Assembly (NCBI RefSeq): GCF_000711245.1
Contig: NZ_JOMH01000001.1
Span: 3,156,830 to 3,220,829, forward strand
From: Polycyclovorans algicola TG408
Lineage (GTDB): Bacteria; Pseudomonadota; Gammaproteobacteria; Nevskiales; Nevskiaceae
Reading direction: 5' to 3'
Length of the DNA: 64,000 nucleotides
Both the position numbers and the translations under genes were made by a program. The notes under the pieces were generated by a model. That model was given only the letters and a program-made list of their open reading frames with translations, was not told the DNA's origin and made no database searches. Numbering within the stretch: the stretch's first letter is position 1; every line of letters starts with the position of its first letter. This document shows, piece after piece, positions 43,737 through 53,413 of the stretch.

Positions 43737-44795
43737 TTATCGGCGGCTTTCGCCCTGGCTTAAGCGGCTGTGGTGCCGTCTGGCCGCATCCATCAACCGT
43801 TCGGCGACCTGGTGCAGCGGCAGCACGGCATCGGCGGCGCCGAGCTTGAAGGCGGCGCCCGGCATGCCCCAGACCACCGAGGTGGCTTCATCCTGGACGC
43901 AGGTGAAGGCGCCGTGCTGGCGTAGCGCGAGCAAGCCCTGTGCACCGTCATCGCCCATGCCGGTGAGCAACCCGGCGGCCAGGTTGCTGCCAGCGGCGGT
44001 GACCGCCGACTTGAACATCACGTCGACCGACGGCGCAAAACCATTGACGCGATCCGCCTCGCCAATGCGGCAGATGTAGCGCGCACCATCACGCACCACG
44101 CGCAGTTGATAGCCGCCGGGGGCGATCCACACCTGCCCGGTGGCAAGGCGCGCGCCATCAAAGGCCTCGCCCACCCGTACCGCGCAGGCGCGATCGAGGC
44201 GCTCGGCAAAGCTGCGCGAGAACACCGGGGGAATGTGTTGCACCACCACCGCACCGGGTGCGTCAGGCGGCAAGGCCGTCAACACGTCGTAGAGCGCTTC
44301 GGTGCCGCCGGTGGAGGCGCCGAGCACAAAGAAGAAGTCGGTCGACAACGACAAGGCCTGCACCCGCCGCGGTGCGGCGCGCTCGCGGTTGCCGACCCGC
44401 GCCTGCGCGGCGCCGACCACTGCGTTGCACAAGGTTTCGGCGGCTTCGCGCAGGCCATCGGCAATGCCCAACGTCGGCTTGGCGACGATGTCGACCGCGC
44501 CCAACTCCATCGCGCGGATCGCTGCATCGGCGCCCTTCTGGGTCAGCGACGAGACCATCACCACCGGCATCGGGTGCAGGCGCATCAGGTGATCGAGAAA
44601 GGTCAGCCCGTCCATCTTCGGCATCTCGACATCGAGCGTGATCACATCAGGCTTGAGCTGCTTGATCATCTCACGCGCCTGGAGCGGATCATTGGCTGAG
44701 CCCACCACCTTGATCCGCGGGTCCGAGCCGAGCAGCTCGGTCAGCAATTTGCGGATCATCGCCGAGTCATCAACGATCAGAACACGGGTGGCCAT
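43737..44795 (-). CDS. cheB: Protein-glutamate methylesterase/deamidase CheB
   Basis: Removes methyl groups from chemoreceptors, giving adaptation. The 352-residue protein has an N-terminal receiver domain (VLIVDDSAMIRKLL; phospho-acceptor Asp55 in ITLDVEMPKMDG). The C-terminal esterase carries the Ser in VLGASTGGTEAL, the His in VVQHIPPVFSRSFA and the Asp in GMGDDGAQGLLALR. Length is normal. Its start abuts the cheD stop, so cheR-cheD-cheB are translationally linked. Confidence 0.97.
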   Translation of the reverse strand: MATRVLIVDDSAMIRKLLTELLGSDPRIKVVGSANDPLQAREMIKQLKPDVITLDVEMPKMDGLTFLDHLMRLHPMPVVMVSSLTQKGADAAIRAMELGAVDIVAKPTLGIADGLREAAETLCNAVVGAAQARVGNRERAAPRRVQALSLSTDFFFVLGASTGGTEALYDVLTALPPDAPGAVVVQHIPPVFSRSFAERLDRACAVRVGEAFDGARLATGQVWIAPGGYQLRVVRDGARYICRIGEADRVNGFAPSVDVMFKSAVTAAGSNLAAGLLTGMGDDGAQGLLALRQHGAFTCVQDEATSVVWGMPGAAFKLGAADAVLPLHQVAERLMDAARRHHSRLSQGESRR

Positions 44796-45367
44796 CAGAA
44801 CAACTCCACGGTGCCACTGGAAATGGGCGCACTCACCAGTTGCGTGCGGTAGCGGGTTTCTTCGGCCAGCGTGGGTTCGCGGGCGGTGATCGGAAGGGGC
44901 TTGACGAACGCCTTGCCGGAATGGGTGTGGAAGGCCACCTTGCGCGGGTGCACGTCGAGCAGGTCGCGGGCCAGCACCGGAATTTTTTCCAGCCGCAGGA
45001 AGTCTTCAACAAAGCGCACATTGCGCTTGCCGACGTCCATCGCCGTCATGCCGCGCAGCACCGCACCGCCACCAAAGATCTTGGCGGTGAGTTTGTCGCG
45101 ACGCGCGCCCAGTTGCAGCAGGGCGTTGATCAACAATTCCATGGCGTGAATGCCGTAACGCGCCGAGCCGTTGGACTCGGCACCGCCCTCCGGCAACATG
45201 AAATGGTTCATGCCGCCGATGCCCAGGCCGGGGTCGTGCAGACAGCAGCTCACGCACGAGCCGAGGGTGGTGGTCAGGGTCACGTCGCGGGGGTCGGCGT
45301 GATAACCGCCGGGCAGAATCTTGATCACCGGCGAGCCCGTGCGGATCGAGGGATTGGCCGCCATCAT
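44795..45367 (-). CDS. cheD: Chemoreceptor glutamine deamidase CheD
   Basis: Deamidates receptor glutamines. The 190-residue protein has the catalytic Cys in LGSCVSCCLHDP, the His in GGMNHFMLP and the conserved KIFGGGAVL block. I used the ATG at 45367, which overlaps the cheR stop by four bases; the second ATG at 45364 is equally possible. The N-terminal part of the longer ORF is a shadow of cheR. It is packed between cheR and cheB. Confidence 0.95.
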   Translation of the reverse strand: MMAANPSIRTGSPVIKILPGGYHADPRDVTLTTTLGSCVSCCLHDPGLGIGGMNHFMLPEGGAESNGSARYGIHAMELLINALLQLGARRDKLTAKIFGGGAVLRGMTAMDVGKRNVRFVEDFLRLEKIPVLARDLLDVHPRKVAFHTHSGKAFVKPLPITAREPTLAEETRYRTQLVSAPISSGTVELF

Positions 45368-46221
45368 TTGTGGGCCGCCACGGGCGCGTAGACCGTCTGA
45401 CCCAGCGAGCGGAACAGATGCTGGGCGTGAAAGAAGCTTTCCGAATGGCCGGCAAACATCAGTCCGTCGGGCCGAATCACCGCGCGTATCTGCTCCAGCA
45501 CATGCAACTGCGTGGGCTTGTCGAAATAGATCATCACGTTGCGGCAAAACACGGCGTCCACGTCGCGCCATGGCGGCGGCTGGCGGGACAACAGATTCCA
45601 GTTCTCGAAGCGAATCAAGCCGGTCAGCTCGGGCCGCACGCGGGCGAAGCCGTCATGGGCGCCCTTGCCGCGCAGGAAGAAATTGCGCTTCTGATCGACA
45701 CTCAGGGGCGCGAGACGCGACAGCGGATAACGACCTGACGCCGCCGCTGCAAGCGCATCGGTGTCGATGTCGGTGGCGATGATCTCCACCGGTGGGCGCA
45801 GGGTGTTGAAGGCCTCGCAGGCGGTGATGGCCAGCGACCATGGCTCCTCGCCGGTGCTGGCGGCGGCACACCAGATCTTCAGCGGGCGCGGCGCGTTGCT
45901 GCGGCGCAGGTGGGTGATCAGCCGTTCGAAGTGGTGCGCTTCGCGAAAAAAAGCGGTGAGGTTGGTGGTCAGCGCGTTGACGAAGGCCTCCACCTCCGGG
46001 TGGGCGTCGTTTTTGACAATGGCCAGGTACTGGTCGAAGTCGTCAATACGCAGCGCCCGCAAACGGCGCATCAGGCGGCTGTAAACCATGTCCTGTTTGG
46101 AATCCAGCAGGGCGATGCCGGCCAACTGATGGATGCGTTGCTGGACAAACCGAAAATGGGCCGTGGTGAAACGGTAGTCCCGGGCATCTGTGCCGGGCGG
46201 CGCCTGGGCCAGCGTGGTCAC
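45364..46221 (-). CDS. cheR: Chemotaxis protein methyltransferase CheR
   Basis: Methylates receptor glutamates using SAM. The 285-residue protein has the N-terminal helical domain (FVQQRIHQLAGIAL, LTTNLTAFFREAHHFERL), the SAM-binding segment WCAAASTGEEPWSLAI and VFCRNVMIYFDKPTQ. I chose the GTG at 46221, with GAGG seven bases upstream; the longer ORF has no such signal and its extra residues are not family-like. Confidence 0.96.
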   Translation of the reverse strand: MTTLAQAPPGTDARDYRFTTAHFRFVQQRIHQLAGIALLDSKQDMVYSRLMRRLRALRIDDFDQYLAIVKNDAHPEVEAFVNALTTNLTAFFREAHHFERLITHLRRSNAPRPLKIWCAAASTGEEPWSLAITACEAFNTLRPPVEIIATDIDTDALAAAASGRYPLSRLAPLSVDQKRNFFLRGKGAHDGFARVRPELTGLIRFENWNLLSRQPPPWRDVDAVFCRNVMIYFDKPTQLHVLEQIRAVIRPDGLMFAGHSESFFHAQHLFRSLGQTVYAPVAAHK

Positions 46222-46246
46222 GTGTCGTCCTCGGCGCAGGAGGCGG

Positions 46247-46423
46247 TCAGGCGACGCAGCTGGCGTCGGTCTCAACCAGCCGCCGCAGCGGGCAACCGGC
46301 AACCCGATGGGTGGCGGTGAACGCCACCGGCGCGCCGGCCAGACTGAGGCCCCAGTTGGCAAGGTGCATCAACCACTGTGAGGGGCAGTAGCGACCGTAG
46401 CGGGTGGTGCCGGGCAAGCGCAT
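46247..46423 (-). CDS. Small ORF between the MCP and cheR genes, function unknown
   Basis: A 58-codon ORF from an ATG with GGAG six bases upstream, ending 25 bases before cheR. The product begins MRLPGTTRYGRYCPSQWLMH and has a moderately hydrophobic centre (ANWGLSLAGAPVAFTATH) and three Cys. I do not recognise it. Its good ribosome-binding site and place inside the che operon support it, but it may be only leader sequence. Confidence 0.4.
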   Translation of the reverse strand: MRLPGTTRYGRYCPSQWLMHLANWGLSLAGAPVAFTATHRVAGCPLRRLVETDASCVA

Positions 46424-46445
46424 GGGGAACTCCGAGAGGGGGTGC

Positions 46446-46479
46446 AAAACCCCTGCAGACTCAGCCACGTCTGCAGGGG
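46446..46479 (-). terminator. Rho-independent terminator after the multi-PAS MCP gene
   Basis: A perfect 11-bp inverted repeat (CCCCTGCAGAC and its complement, 8-base loop). Read on the minus strand it is followed by TTTTG. It lies 40 bases after the MCP stop codon. It should end or attenuate the STAS-cheY-cheA-cheW-MCP transcript before cheR. Confidence 0.8.
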
Positions 46480-46518
46480 GCAATCAACTAAGCGACCGGT
46501 GACACACGACGCGCCGGA

Positions 46519-49500
46519 TCAGAACTCGGTCCAGTCGTCGTCATCGGCCTTGGTGGCGGCGGCCGAGGCGCTGGCCTTGCCCGTGCCGCGACCCGGCAGG
46601 GCCTTGGCGGCGACACCGCGCGGAGCGGCGGCCGCGGGTCGGAACCCGGCGCTGCCGCCCGTGCGGGGTGCGTTCAGCGGTGTGACCTTGGACGGCCTGG
46701 CGGCCGGGGCCGAGACATCGGCCGAGAGCCGGAAGCTGCCCACCTGTTCGGCCAGACCGGCGGCCTGCTCTTCCATCGAGCGGGCGGCGGCCGAGGCTTC
46801 TTCGACCAGCGCAGCGTTCTGCTGGGTGGTTTCGTCCATCGAGGTGATGGTCTGGTTGACCTGCTCGATGCCCTGGCTTTGCTCAAGGCTGGCCGCGCTG
46901 ATCTCGCCCATGATGTCGGTGACGCGCTTCACCGACTGGACGATCTCGTCCATGGTCTTGCCGGCCTGTTCCACCAGCTCGGAGCCGCCGTGAATCTTGG
47001 TGACCGAGTCGGAGATCAGCGTCTTGATCTCTTTGGCGGCCGCGGCCGAGCGCTGTGCCAGCGAGCGGACTTCGGAGGCCACCACCGCGAAGCCGCGGCC
47101 CTGTTCACCGGCGCGTGCCGCTTCCACCGCCGCGTTCAGCGCGAGGATGTTGGTCTGGAAGGCAATGCCGTCGATGACGCCGATGATCTCGGCAATCTTC
47201 TTCGAGCCTTCGTTGATCTCGGCCATGGTGGTGACCACCTTGGAGACCACCGCGCCACCCTTGCCGGCGACATCGGTGGCGCCAATGGCGAGCTGGTTGG
47301 CCTGCTTGGCGTTCTCGGCGTTCTGTTTGACGGTACTGGTCAGCTCTTCCATCGAGCTGGCGGTTTCTTCCAGGCTGGCGGCCTGCTGTTCGGTGCGACG
47401 CGACAGGTCGAGGTTGCCGGCGGCAATTTCGGACGACGCGGTGTTGATGGTGTCGGTGGCCAGCTTGATCTGGGTGATGATGCGGGTCAGCTGTTCGACG
47501 GTGGTGTTGGCATCGTCCTTGAGCTTGCCGAAGGTGCCCTTGAAGTCGCCTTCCACGGTTTGCGTCAGGTCGCCTTCGGCCAGGGCGCCCAGCACCCGGG
47601 CCACTTCGTTGAGGCCGACATTGCTGGTGTGCATGAGCTGGTTGATGCGCTCGGCAAGACTGAGGAAGAAACCTTCCTTGCCTTCGATGGCGATGCGACG
47701 GGTGAAGTCGCCGTCGGCCGCAGCGCTGACGATGTCGCCCACTTCCTTCTCGACGGCCACTTCAACGGTGCGGTCCTGCCACTCGACGACATAGCCGGCG
47801 CGTTTGCCGTCGGCGTCGTTGATCGGGTTCACCACCAGGAAGAAGCTGCGACCGCCCACCAGCAACTTGGTGCGGAAGGTGCCTACCATGCGGCCCAGCA
47901 GCCCGCGCTGGTGCGCCGGGTTCTTGTGGAAGGTGTCAATGTTGGTGCCGATCACCGTTTTGGCGGCGAAGTTGGGCAGCTCTTTGCGCAGGTCAGACTC
48001 GGCCACCCGCAGCATCGTGTCCATCGCGGAGTTGGTGTAAATGATGTTGAGATCGGCGTCCGAGATCATCACGTTGGTGGCCACCGAATCGAGACCCTGC
48101 TTGATGCGCGCGGTCTCCATGGCCAGTTGCTGCTCGCGGGCCAGTTGCGCCAGCTCGATGGTCAGGTCCTTCCACTCCACGACGTAGCCCAGGCGCGTGC
48201 CTTCCGGGTCGTTGATCGGGTTGAGAATCAGCGAAAAGGTGCGACCGCCCAGGTGCAGCTTGGCCTTGTGGGTGTTGTTGAGCCGCTTCAGCAAGCCGCG
48301 CTGAAACTGCGGATTCTTGTGGAAGGTGTCGATGTTGGTGCCGACCACCGAGTCGGACGAGAAACTCGGCACGTCCTTGCGGATGTCTTCTTCGGCGGTG
48401 GTCAGCATCTCGACGATGGACTTGTTGACGTAGACGATGTTGAGGTCGGCGTCGGCAATCATCACGTTGGTGACCACCGTGTCGAGGCCGGTCTTGACGC
48501 GCATGGCAGCCAGGTCACGGATGCGCTGCTGGGTGATGTCGGTGGCGAACTTGACGACCTTGAACGGCTTGCCGCTCATGTCGAAGATCGGGTTGTAGGT
48601 GGCCTGAATCCAGACGTCGCGCTGCGCCTTGTTGATGCGGCGATAAACGCCCGAATCATGCTCACCGCGGCCCAGCTTGGCCCAGAAGTCGCGGTACTCG
48701 TTGGAGGTGCGGTGATCGGGCTCGACGAAGATGGCGTGGTGCTTGCCCTGCACTTCTTCCAGCGTGTAGCCCAGGGCGCGCAGGAAGTTTTCGTTGGCGT
48801 TGAGAATGTTGCCTTTCAGGTCAAACTCGATGACCGCCTGGGCCTTGCCGATGGCGGCAATCTGGCCTTCAAAGTCGGCGTTGCGCAGCTTCTGCTGGGT
48901 GATGTCGGTGGCATATTTGACGACCTTGAACGGCCGGCCATTCATGTCGTAAATCGGGTTGTAGGTGGCCTGAATCCAGATTTCGCGGCCGCCCTTGCCC
49001 ATGCGCATGTACACGCCGGCATCGAATTCACCGTTGCCCAGCTTGTCCCAGAACGCCAGGTACTCAAGGCTGGTGCGCTCGGGTAGCGGCACGAACACGC
49101 TGTGGTGCTTGCCGATGATTTCGTGACGGGCGTAGCCCAGGGTTTTCAGGAAATTGTCGTTGGCGCTGAGGATGTTGCCCTTCAGGTCAAACTCGATGAC
49201 GGCCTGGGCCTTGCCGATGGCGGCAATCTGGCCTTCAAAGTCGGCGTTGCGCAGCTTCTGCTGGGTAACATCGGTGGCGTACTTGACGACCTTGAACGGC
49301 CGGCCGTCCATGTCAAAAATGGGGTTGTAGGAGGCCTGAATCCAAACCTCGACGCCGCCCTTGCCGAGGCGCTTGTACACGCCGCTGTCGTATTCGCCGC
49401 GGCCGAGCTTGTCCCAGAACACTGCGTATTCCTGACTGACGCGGGTGGCGTGGTCAACAAACATGCTGTGGTGCTTGCCGCGCATTTCCTCGGCGGAGTA

Positions 49501-49767
49501 GCCCATGGTTTTCTGGAAGTTGTCGTTGGCCTGAAGAATGTTGCCTTTCAGGTCGAACTCGATCACCGCTTGTGAGCGGTGAATGGCGGCGATCTGGCCT
49601 TCGAGATTGGCGCGCTCCAGGGCGACTTCCCGCGCGCGGCTGGCGGCGGCCTCACGCGTCCGGCTGGTGACGACTTCAGTCTTGCTGCGGCTGGCGGGTG
49701 ACGCGACCCGGCTGCGGCTGGCAGCAGGTTTCTTTGCGGGGGCAGTCTTTTTTGCAGGGGTTTTCAT
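46519..49767 (-). CDS. Multi-PAS methyl-accepting chemotaxis protein
   Basis: A 1082-residue cytoplasmic-type receptor without obvious membrane helices. After a Lys/Ala/Arg-rich N-terminus there are five PAS units. Units 1-3 (about 52-170, 175-292, 297-415) are near-identical tandem copies containing [23 protein letters not shown] blocks. Units 4 and 5 (about 425-540 and 545-660) are a second type ([21 protein letters not shown]). A HAMP-like region and the MCP signalling domain follow, with [20 protein letters not shown]. The C-terminus DDDWTEF resembles a CheR/CheB-binding pentapeptide tail. Such PAS arrays often sense redox or small ligands. It is directly downstream of cheW. Confidence 0.95.
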   Translation of the reverse strand: MKTPAKKTAPAKKPAASRSRVASPASRSKTEVVTSRTREAAASRAREVALERANLEGQIAAIHRSQAVIEFDLKGNILQANDNFQKTMGYSAEEMRGKHHSMFVDHATRVSQEYAVFWDKLGRGEYDSGVYKRLGKGGVEVWIQASYNPIFDMDGRPFKVVKYATDVTQQKLRNADFEGQIAAIGKAQAVIEFDLKGNILSANDNFLKTLGYARHEIIGKHHSVFVPLPERTSLEYLAFWDKLGNGEFDAGVYMRMGKGGREIWIQATYNPIYDMNGRPFKVVKYATDITQQKLRNADFEGQIAAIGKAQAVIEFDLKGNILNANENFLRALGYTLEEVQGKHHAIFVEPDHRTSNEYRDFWAKLGRGEHDSGVYRRINKAQRDVWIQATYNPIFDMSGKPFKVVKFATDITQQRIRDLAAMRVKTGLDTVVTNVMIADADLNIVYVNKSIVEMLTTAEEDIRKDVPSFSSDSVVGTNIDTFHKNPQFQRGLLKRLNNTHKAKLHLGGRTFSLILNPINDPEGTRLGYVVEWKDLTIELAQLAREQQLAMETARIKQGLDSVATNVMISDADLNIIYTNSAMDTMLRVAESDLRKELPNFAAKTVIGTNIDTFHKNPAHQRGLLGRMVGTFRTKLLVGGRSFFLVVNPINDADGKRAGYVVEWQDRTVEVAVEKEVGDIVSAAADGDFTRRIAIEGKEGFFLSLAERINQLMHTSNVGLNEVARVLGALAEGDLTQTVEGDFKGTFGKLKDDANTTVEQLTRIITQIKLATDTINTASSEIAAGNLDLSRRTEQQAASLEETASSMEELTSTVKQNAENAKQANQLAIGATDVAGKGGAVVSKVVTTMAEINEGSKKIAEIIGVIDGIAFQTNILALNAAVEAARAGEQGRGFAVVASEVRSLAQRSAAAAKEIKTLISDSVTKIHGGSELVEQAGKTMDEIVQSVKRVTDIMGEISAASLEQSQGIEQVNQTITSMDETTQQNAALVEEASAAARSMEEQAAGLAEQVGSFRLSADVSAPAARPSKVTPLNAPRTGGSAGFRPAAAAPRGVAAKALPGRGTGKASASAAATKADDDDWTEF

Positions 49768-49817
49768 GTTCGGGTCCGCCGGGAAGTAAGGGGAGGGGGT
49801 TGGGGACTAAGAGGGGC

Positions 49818-50333
49818 TTACTGCAGGGCTTGGGTTGAGCTGTCCATCAACGCCATGTCGGAGGCCGACATGAGTTTTTCGATGTCCACCAAAATGAGCA
49901 TGCGATCGTCAATGGCGCCGATGCCGGTGATGAAACGGGTGTTGACGGCGCCGCTGAAATCCGGGGCCGGACGAATCTGTTCGGGGGTCAGTTGCATCAC
50001 GTCGGACACCCCATCGACCACCATCCCCACCACACGACGGGCGATATTGAGAATGATCATCACGGTGAATTCGTTGTAGTCGACGCGGCCAAGCTGAAAC
50101 TTCAGCCGCATGTCGACCACGGGGACGATGGTGCCGCGCAGGTTGATCACGCCCTTGATGAAGTCCGGCGCGTTGGGCAGGCGGGTCACGGTGTCGTAGC
50201 CGCGAATCTCCTGCACCTTGAGGATGTCGACGCCGTAGATTTCATCCCCCAGCGAAAACGTCAGAAACTCGGCGCAGGGGTCGCCGCTGTCGCTCTGGCG
50301 CTGGGGTTCCATCAGGCTTTGGGTTGCATCCAT
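49818..50333 (-). CDS. cheW: Chemotaxis adaptor protein CheW
   Basis: Couples receptors to CheA. The 171-residue protein has the conserved [21 protein letters not shown], then [23 protein letters not shown], and ends with [20 protein letters not shown] chose the ATG at 50333, with GGAG six bases upstream. It lies between cheA and the multi-PAS MCP gene, whose product it probably links to CheA. Confidence 0.96.
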   Translation of the reverse strand: MDATQSLMEPQRQSDSGDPCAEFLTFSLGDEIYGVDILKVQEIRGYDTVTRLPNAPDFIKGVINLRGTIVPVVDMRLKFQLGRVDYNEFTVMIILNIARRVVGMVVDGVSDVMQLTPEQIRPAPDFSGAVNTRFITGIGAIDDRMLILVDIEKLMSASDMALMDSSTQALQ

Positions 50334-50355
50334 CACGCGCTCCGGTCAATAAGGT

Positions 50356-52350
50356 TCATGCGGCAATCGCCAGGGCCGATACGGCCGTCAGCCTTGCAAC
50401 ATCGAGAATCAGCGCGACGCGCCCATCCCCGAGAATCGTGGCGCCGGCAACCCCGGCCACCGTTCGGTAGTTCTGCTCCAGGCTCTTGATGACCACCTGT
50501 TGCTGTCCCACCAGTGCATCCACCATCAGCGCCAGACGGCGTCCGTCGGCTTCCACAACCACTGCAATGCCCGGGCCCTGGTAGGCGGTGGGCAGACCAA
50601 AGTGTTCGCTGAGGCGGATGAGCGGCAGGTAGTTGTCACGCACCTTCACCAGGCGCTGCTCGCCGCCGATGGGCGGCATCTGCCCGGGCGTGGGCTGGAA
50701 GCTCTCCATCACGCTGGCGATGGGCACGATGAACACCTCGTCACCCACCGCGACGCTCATGCCGTCGAGGATGGCCAGTGTCAGCGGCAAGCGCACCGAA
50801 ACGCGGGTGCCGACACCGGGCGTGGAACTGAGCTCGATGCGACCGCCAAGGGCGGCAACGTTTTTGCGCACCACGTCCATGCCCACGCCGCGACCGGAGA
50901 CATCGGTCACCACATCCGCGGTGGAAAAGCCGGGTTCGAAGATCAGGTTGTCGATGTCGGCATCGGTGGCCGGGCGCTCGGTGATCACGCCGCGCTCCAG
51001 GGCCTTGGCGAGAATTTTTTCGCGGTTCAGACCGCGACCGTCATCCTCGATTTCGAGAATGATCGACCCCGAGGCGTGACGGGCACTGAGCTTGAGTCGG
51101 CACTCTTCCGGCTTGCCAACGGCGCGGCGTTCTTCAATGGTTTCCAGCCCGTGGTCCAGCGCGTTGCGCAGCAGGTGCATCAGCGGATCGGTGATGCGTT
51201 CGATCATGCCCTTGTCGAGCTCGGTGGCCTCGCCCTCGAGCACCAGCTTGACACGCTTGCCGAGCTTGTCGGCAAGGTCGCGCACCACCCTCGGGAAGCG
51301 TGAAAACACCGTGCCCACCGGCAACATGCGCACCGCCAGCACCGACGACTGCAAGGACCGGGTGTTGCGCTCCAGTTGCTCCAACATTGAATGCAGGCGC
51401 TCGAACTGCACCGGGTCCAGCCCGGCCACAGCCTGATGCAACATCGCCTGGGTGATCACCAGTTCGCCGACCAGATCAATCAGCGCGTCCACCTTGTCGA
51501 CGCCAACACGGATGGACGCCGTCGGGATTTGTGCCGCCGCAGTTGCAGCGGCGGCCACCGGCTTCTTCACCATCGCCAGCGGGCCGGCTGCCGCTTCGGG
51601 TTGCGGTGCAATAACCGCCGCCACCACCGGCGCCAACTCGGTGATGCGCAGCTTGCAGCAGTCATCAACCCAGGAAAACACATCGCGAATGACGGCTTCG
51701 CTGGCATCCGTGGTCAGGGTCAGGTCCCAGGCCAGGCGGCAGTCGTCGACTGACAGGGTTTCCAGCGCCACGTCTTCGCCCTGCGGCTCGATCAGTTGGC
51801 CTTGCAGTTCACCCAGCTCGGCCAGTGCCTGCATCAGCAACAAAGGCTCGTTACCGGTGGCCAGCAGGCCGGGCGTGGGGGCGAAGTGAATCTGCCAGGT
51901 TTTCAGCGTGGTTCGCGGCGCCGCCACGGCGGCGGGTTCGGCGCTGGCATCGGCGACGGGCGCTTTGCCCAGCACCACTTTCAGTGCGGCTTCGAACGCC
52001 TGCACCTGCGCTTCGGGACAGGGCTGCTCGGCCTGTGCCGCGGTGATCATGGCGCGCACGCCGTCTACCGACTGATAAAGCACCTTGAGCACGTCGGCAT
52101 CGGCACTGCGATGGCCGGCGCGCAGCTCGTCGAGCAGGGTTTCAAGGTGGTGGGTGGCCTCGCTGATGCGGGCAAAGCCGAAGCTACCGGCGCCGCCCTT
52201 GATGGAGTGCGCGGCGCGGAAAATGGCGTGTAGTGTTTCCTCACTGGCTTGACCGGATTCCAGCGCCAGCAGGCCGCCTTCCATGATCGACAGGCCTTCG
52301 AGACTTTCCTCGAAAAACCCGGCATGGAACTGCCGGATGTCGATGCTCAC
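50356..52350 (-). CDS. cheA: Chemotaxis histidine kinase CheA
   Basis: A 664-residue kinase. The Hpt domain (1 to about 110) has the phosphorylated His48 in FRAAHSIKGGAGSFG. A P2-like region is followed by the dimerisation helices (about 280-345: VDKVDALIDLVGELVITQ). The ATPase has LLRNALDHGLE, ILEIEDDGRGLN and DVSGRGVGMDVV. The C-terminal CheW-like domain ends with GATILGDGRVALILDVARL. The GTG start has AGGTG five bases upstream. It is located between cheY and cheW. Confidence 0.97.
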   Translation of the reverse strand: MSIDIRQFHAGFFEESLEGLSIMEGGLLALESGQASEETLHAIFRAAHSIKGGAGSFGFARISEATHHLETLLDELRAGHRSADADVLKVLYQSVDGVRAMITAAQAEQPCPEAQVQAFEAALKVVLGKAPVADASAEPAAVAAPRTTLKTWQIHFAPTPGLLATGNEPLLLMQALAELGELQGQLIEPQGEDVALETLSVDDCRLAWDLTLTTDASEAVIRDVFSWVDDCCKLRITELAPVVAAVIAPQPEAAAGPLAMVKKPVAAAATAAAQIPTASIRVGVDKVDALIDLVGELVITQAMLHQAVAGLDPVQFERLHSMLEQLERNTRSLQSSVLAVRMLPVGTVFSRFPRVVRDLADKLGKRVKLVLEGEATELDKGMIERITDPLMHLLRNALDHGLETIEERRAVGKPEECRLKLSARHASGSIILEIEDDGRGLNREKILAKALERGVITERPATDADIDNLIFEPGFSTADVVTDVSGRGVGMDVVRKNVAALGGRIELSSTPGVGTRVSVRLPLTLAILDGMSVAVGDEVFIVPIASVMESFQPTPGQMPPIGGEQRLVKVRDNYLPLIRLSEHFGLPTAYQGPGIAVVVEADGRRLALMVDALVGQQQVVIKSLEQNYRTVAGVAGATILGDGRVALILDVARLTAVSALAIAA

Positions 52351-52450
52351 GGGCTCACCTTGTGGTCAGAATGGCGGCCAGTGCTTGGACGTGAGCAAAA
52401 GCGCGCCTCCCGCACCCCTTGCCCTACGGGCAGACACCGTGTCGGCGCGC

Positions 52451-52816
52451 TCACTGGGGCAGCACTCTTTTGAGGGTGGCCAACAGTTGGTCCGGATTGA
52501 AAGGCTTCACCAGCCAGCCGGTGGCGCCGGCCGCGCGACCTTCCTGCTTTTTGCCGTCACCGGCTTCGGTGGTGAGCATCAGCATCGGCGTGTACTGGTA
52601 GGCCGGCAGGGCGCGCAGCGCCTTGATCAGGCTGATGCCGTCCATGTTGGGCATGTTGACGTCGGCCAGGACCAGGTCGTATTGACCGCCCTTGGCCTTG
52701 CCCAACGCCACCACGCCGTCCTCGGCCTCGGTGACCGCGTAGCCCGCGCTGGCCAGCGTGAAGCTGACCATCTGACGCATTGAGGAGGAGTCATCTACGG
52801 CAAGAATATGGGGCAT
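52451..52816 (-). CDS. cheY: Chemotaxis response regulator CheY
   Basis: A 121-residue single-domain receiver. The acidic pocket is AVDDSSSMRQ, the phospho-acceptor is Asp52 in LVLADVNMPNMDG, Thr lies in MLMLTTEAG and Lys in WLVKPFNPDQL. It is transcribed upstream of cheA. In flagellated bacteria CheY binds the motor switch; no flagellar genes are in this window, so a type IV pilus target cannot be excluded. Confidence 0.95.
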   Translation of the reverse strand: MPHILAVDDSSSMRQMVSFTLASAGYAVTEAEDGVVALGKAKGGQYDLVLADVNMPNMDGISLIKALRALPAYQYTPMLMLTTEAGDGKKQEGRAAGATGWLVKPFNPDQLLATLKRVLPQ

Positions 52817-52834
52817 GGATTGCTCCGGGTCTCA

Positions 52835-53131
52835 TCAGGTGGGTTGCGCGGCGGCGACGGCATCTCGGGGCAGGCCCAAGGCATCGCTCATGAAAAGTTG
52901 CTTGGCGGTGCGCCGCAGCGGCTCGGACACCGAAGTCCACTGCCATTCGTGGGACTGCTCGGTCACATCGCGACGCGCCAGCCACAGCAGTTGCAGGGCG
53001 GCGGTGCCGATGCGGGTCACGGCATGACCGTCGACCTCGATGGATTCACCGGCCTTGAGGGCGTCCAGCAGCACGCGCGACAGAGACTGTGCGTCGGGGA
53101 GCAGGCATTGCGCGGGGAGTTCAAGCTTCAT
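52835..53131 (-). CDS. STAS-domain protein of the chemotaxis operon
   Basis: A 98-residue STAS-type protein that starts MKLELPAQCLLPDA at the ATG at 53131; the longer frame upstream is judged non-coding. The core IEVDGHAVTRIGTAALQLLW (about 31-50) matches the STAS phospho-site loop, where the usual D-S is replaced by G-T. Such proteins often lie just before cheY-cheA in gammaproteobacterial che clusters; their function there is not settled. The start has no strong ribosome-binding site. Confidence 0.75.
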   Translation of the reverse strand: MKLELPAQCLLPDAQSLSRVLLDALKAGESIEVDGHAVTRIGTAALQLLWLARRDVTEQSHEWQWTSVSEPLRRTAKQLFMSDALGLPRDAVAAAQPT

Positions 53132-53413
53132 GACGATGACCGGTTTCAGGTACACCAGTACTATCGGCTTGGCACCAGAATCTTTGAGACCGCTCATCTG
53201 CCGGGCTGGGGCCTTGGTCGCAGATCGGCTTGCTCTGACGCCTGCCAGCGCGCCAGGCCGGTGATGATGGCCTGCCAAGCCTGCGGCAGGCAGAACAATG
53301 CCTATCCCAAACCACACGACGGCTCGGCTTGCGGACAGCCGTTGGGGCCGCCGCCCGTCCACTGGTGACGCGGGGACAGATATGCTGGCGACCCAAAGTT
53401 GCCGGACCCCTGA

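Noticed and set aside
46879..49086. A 735-codon ORF on the plus strand
   Set aside because: Antisense of the multi-PAS chemoreceptor; its amino-acid composition is that of a shadow frame in GC-rich DNA.
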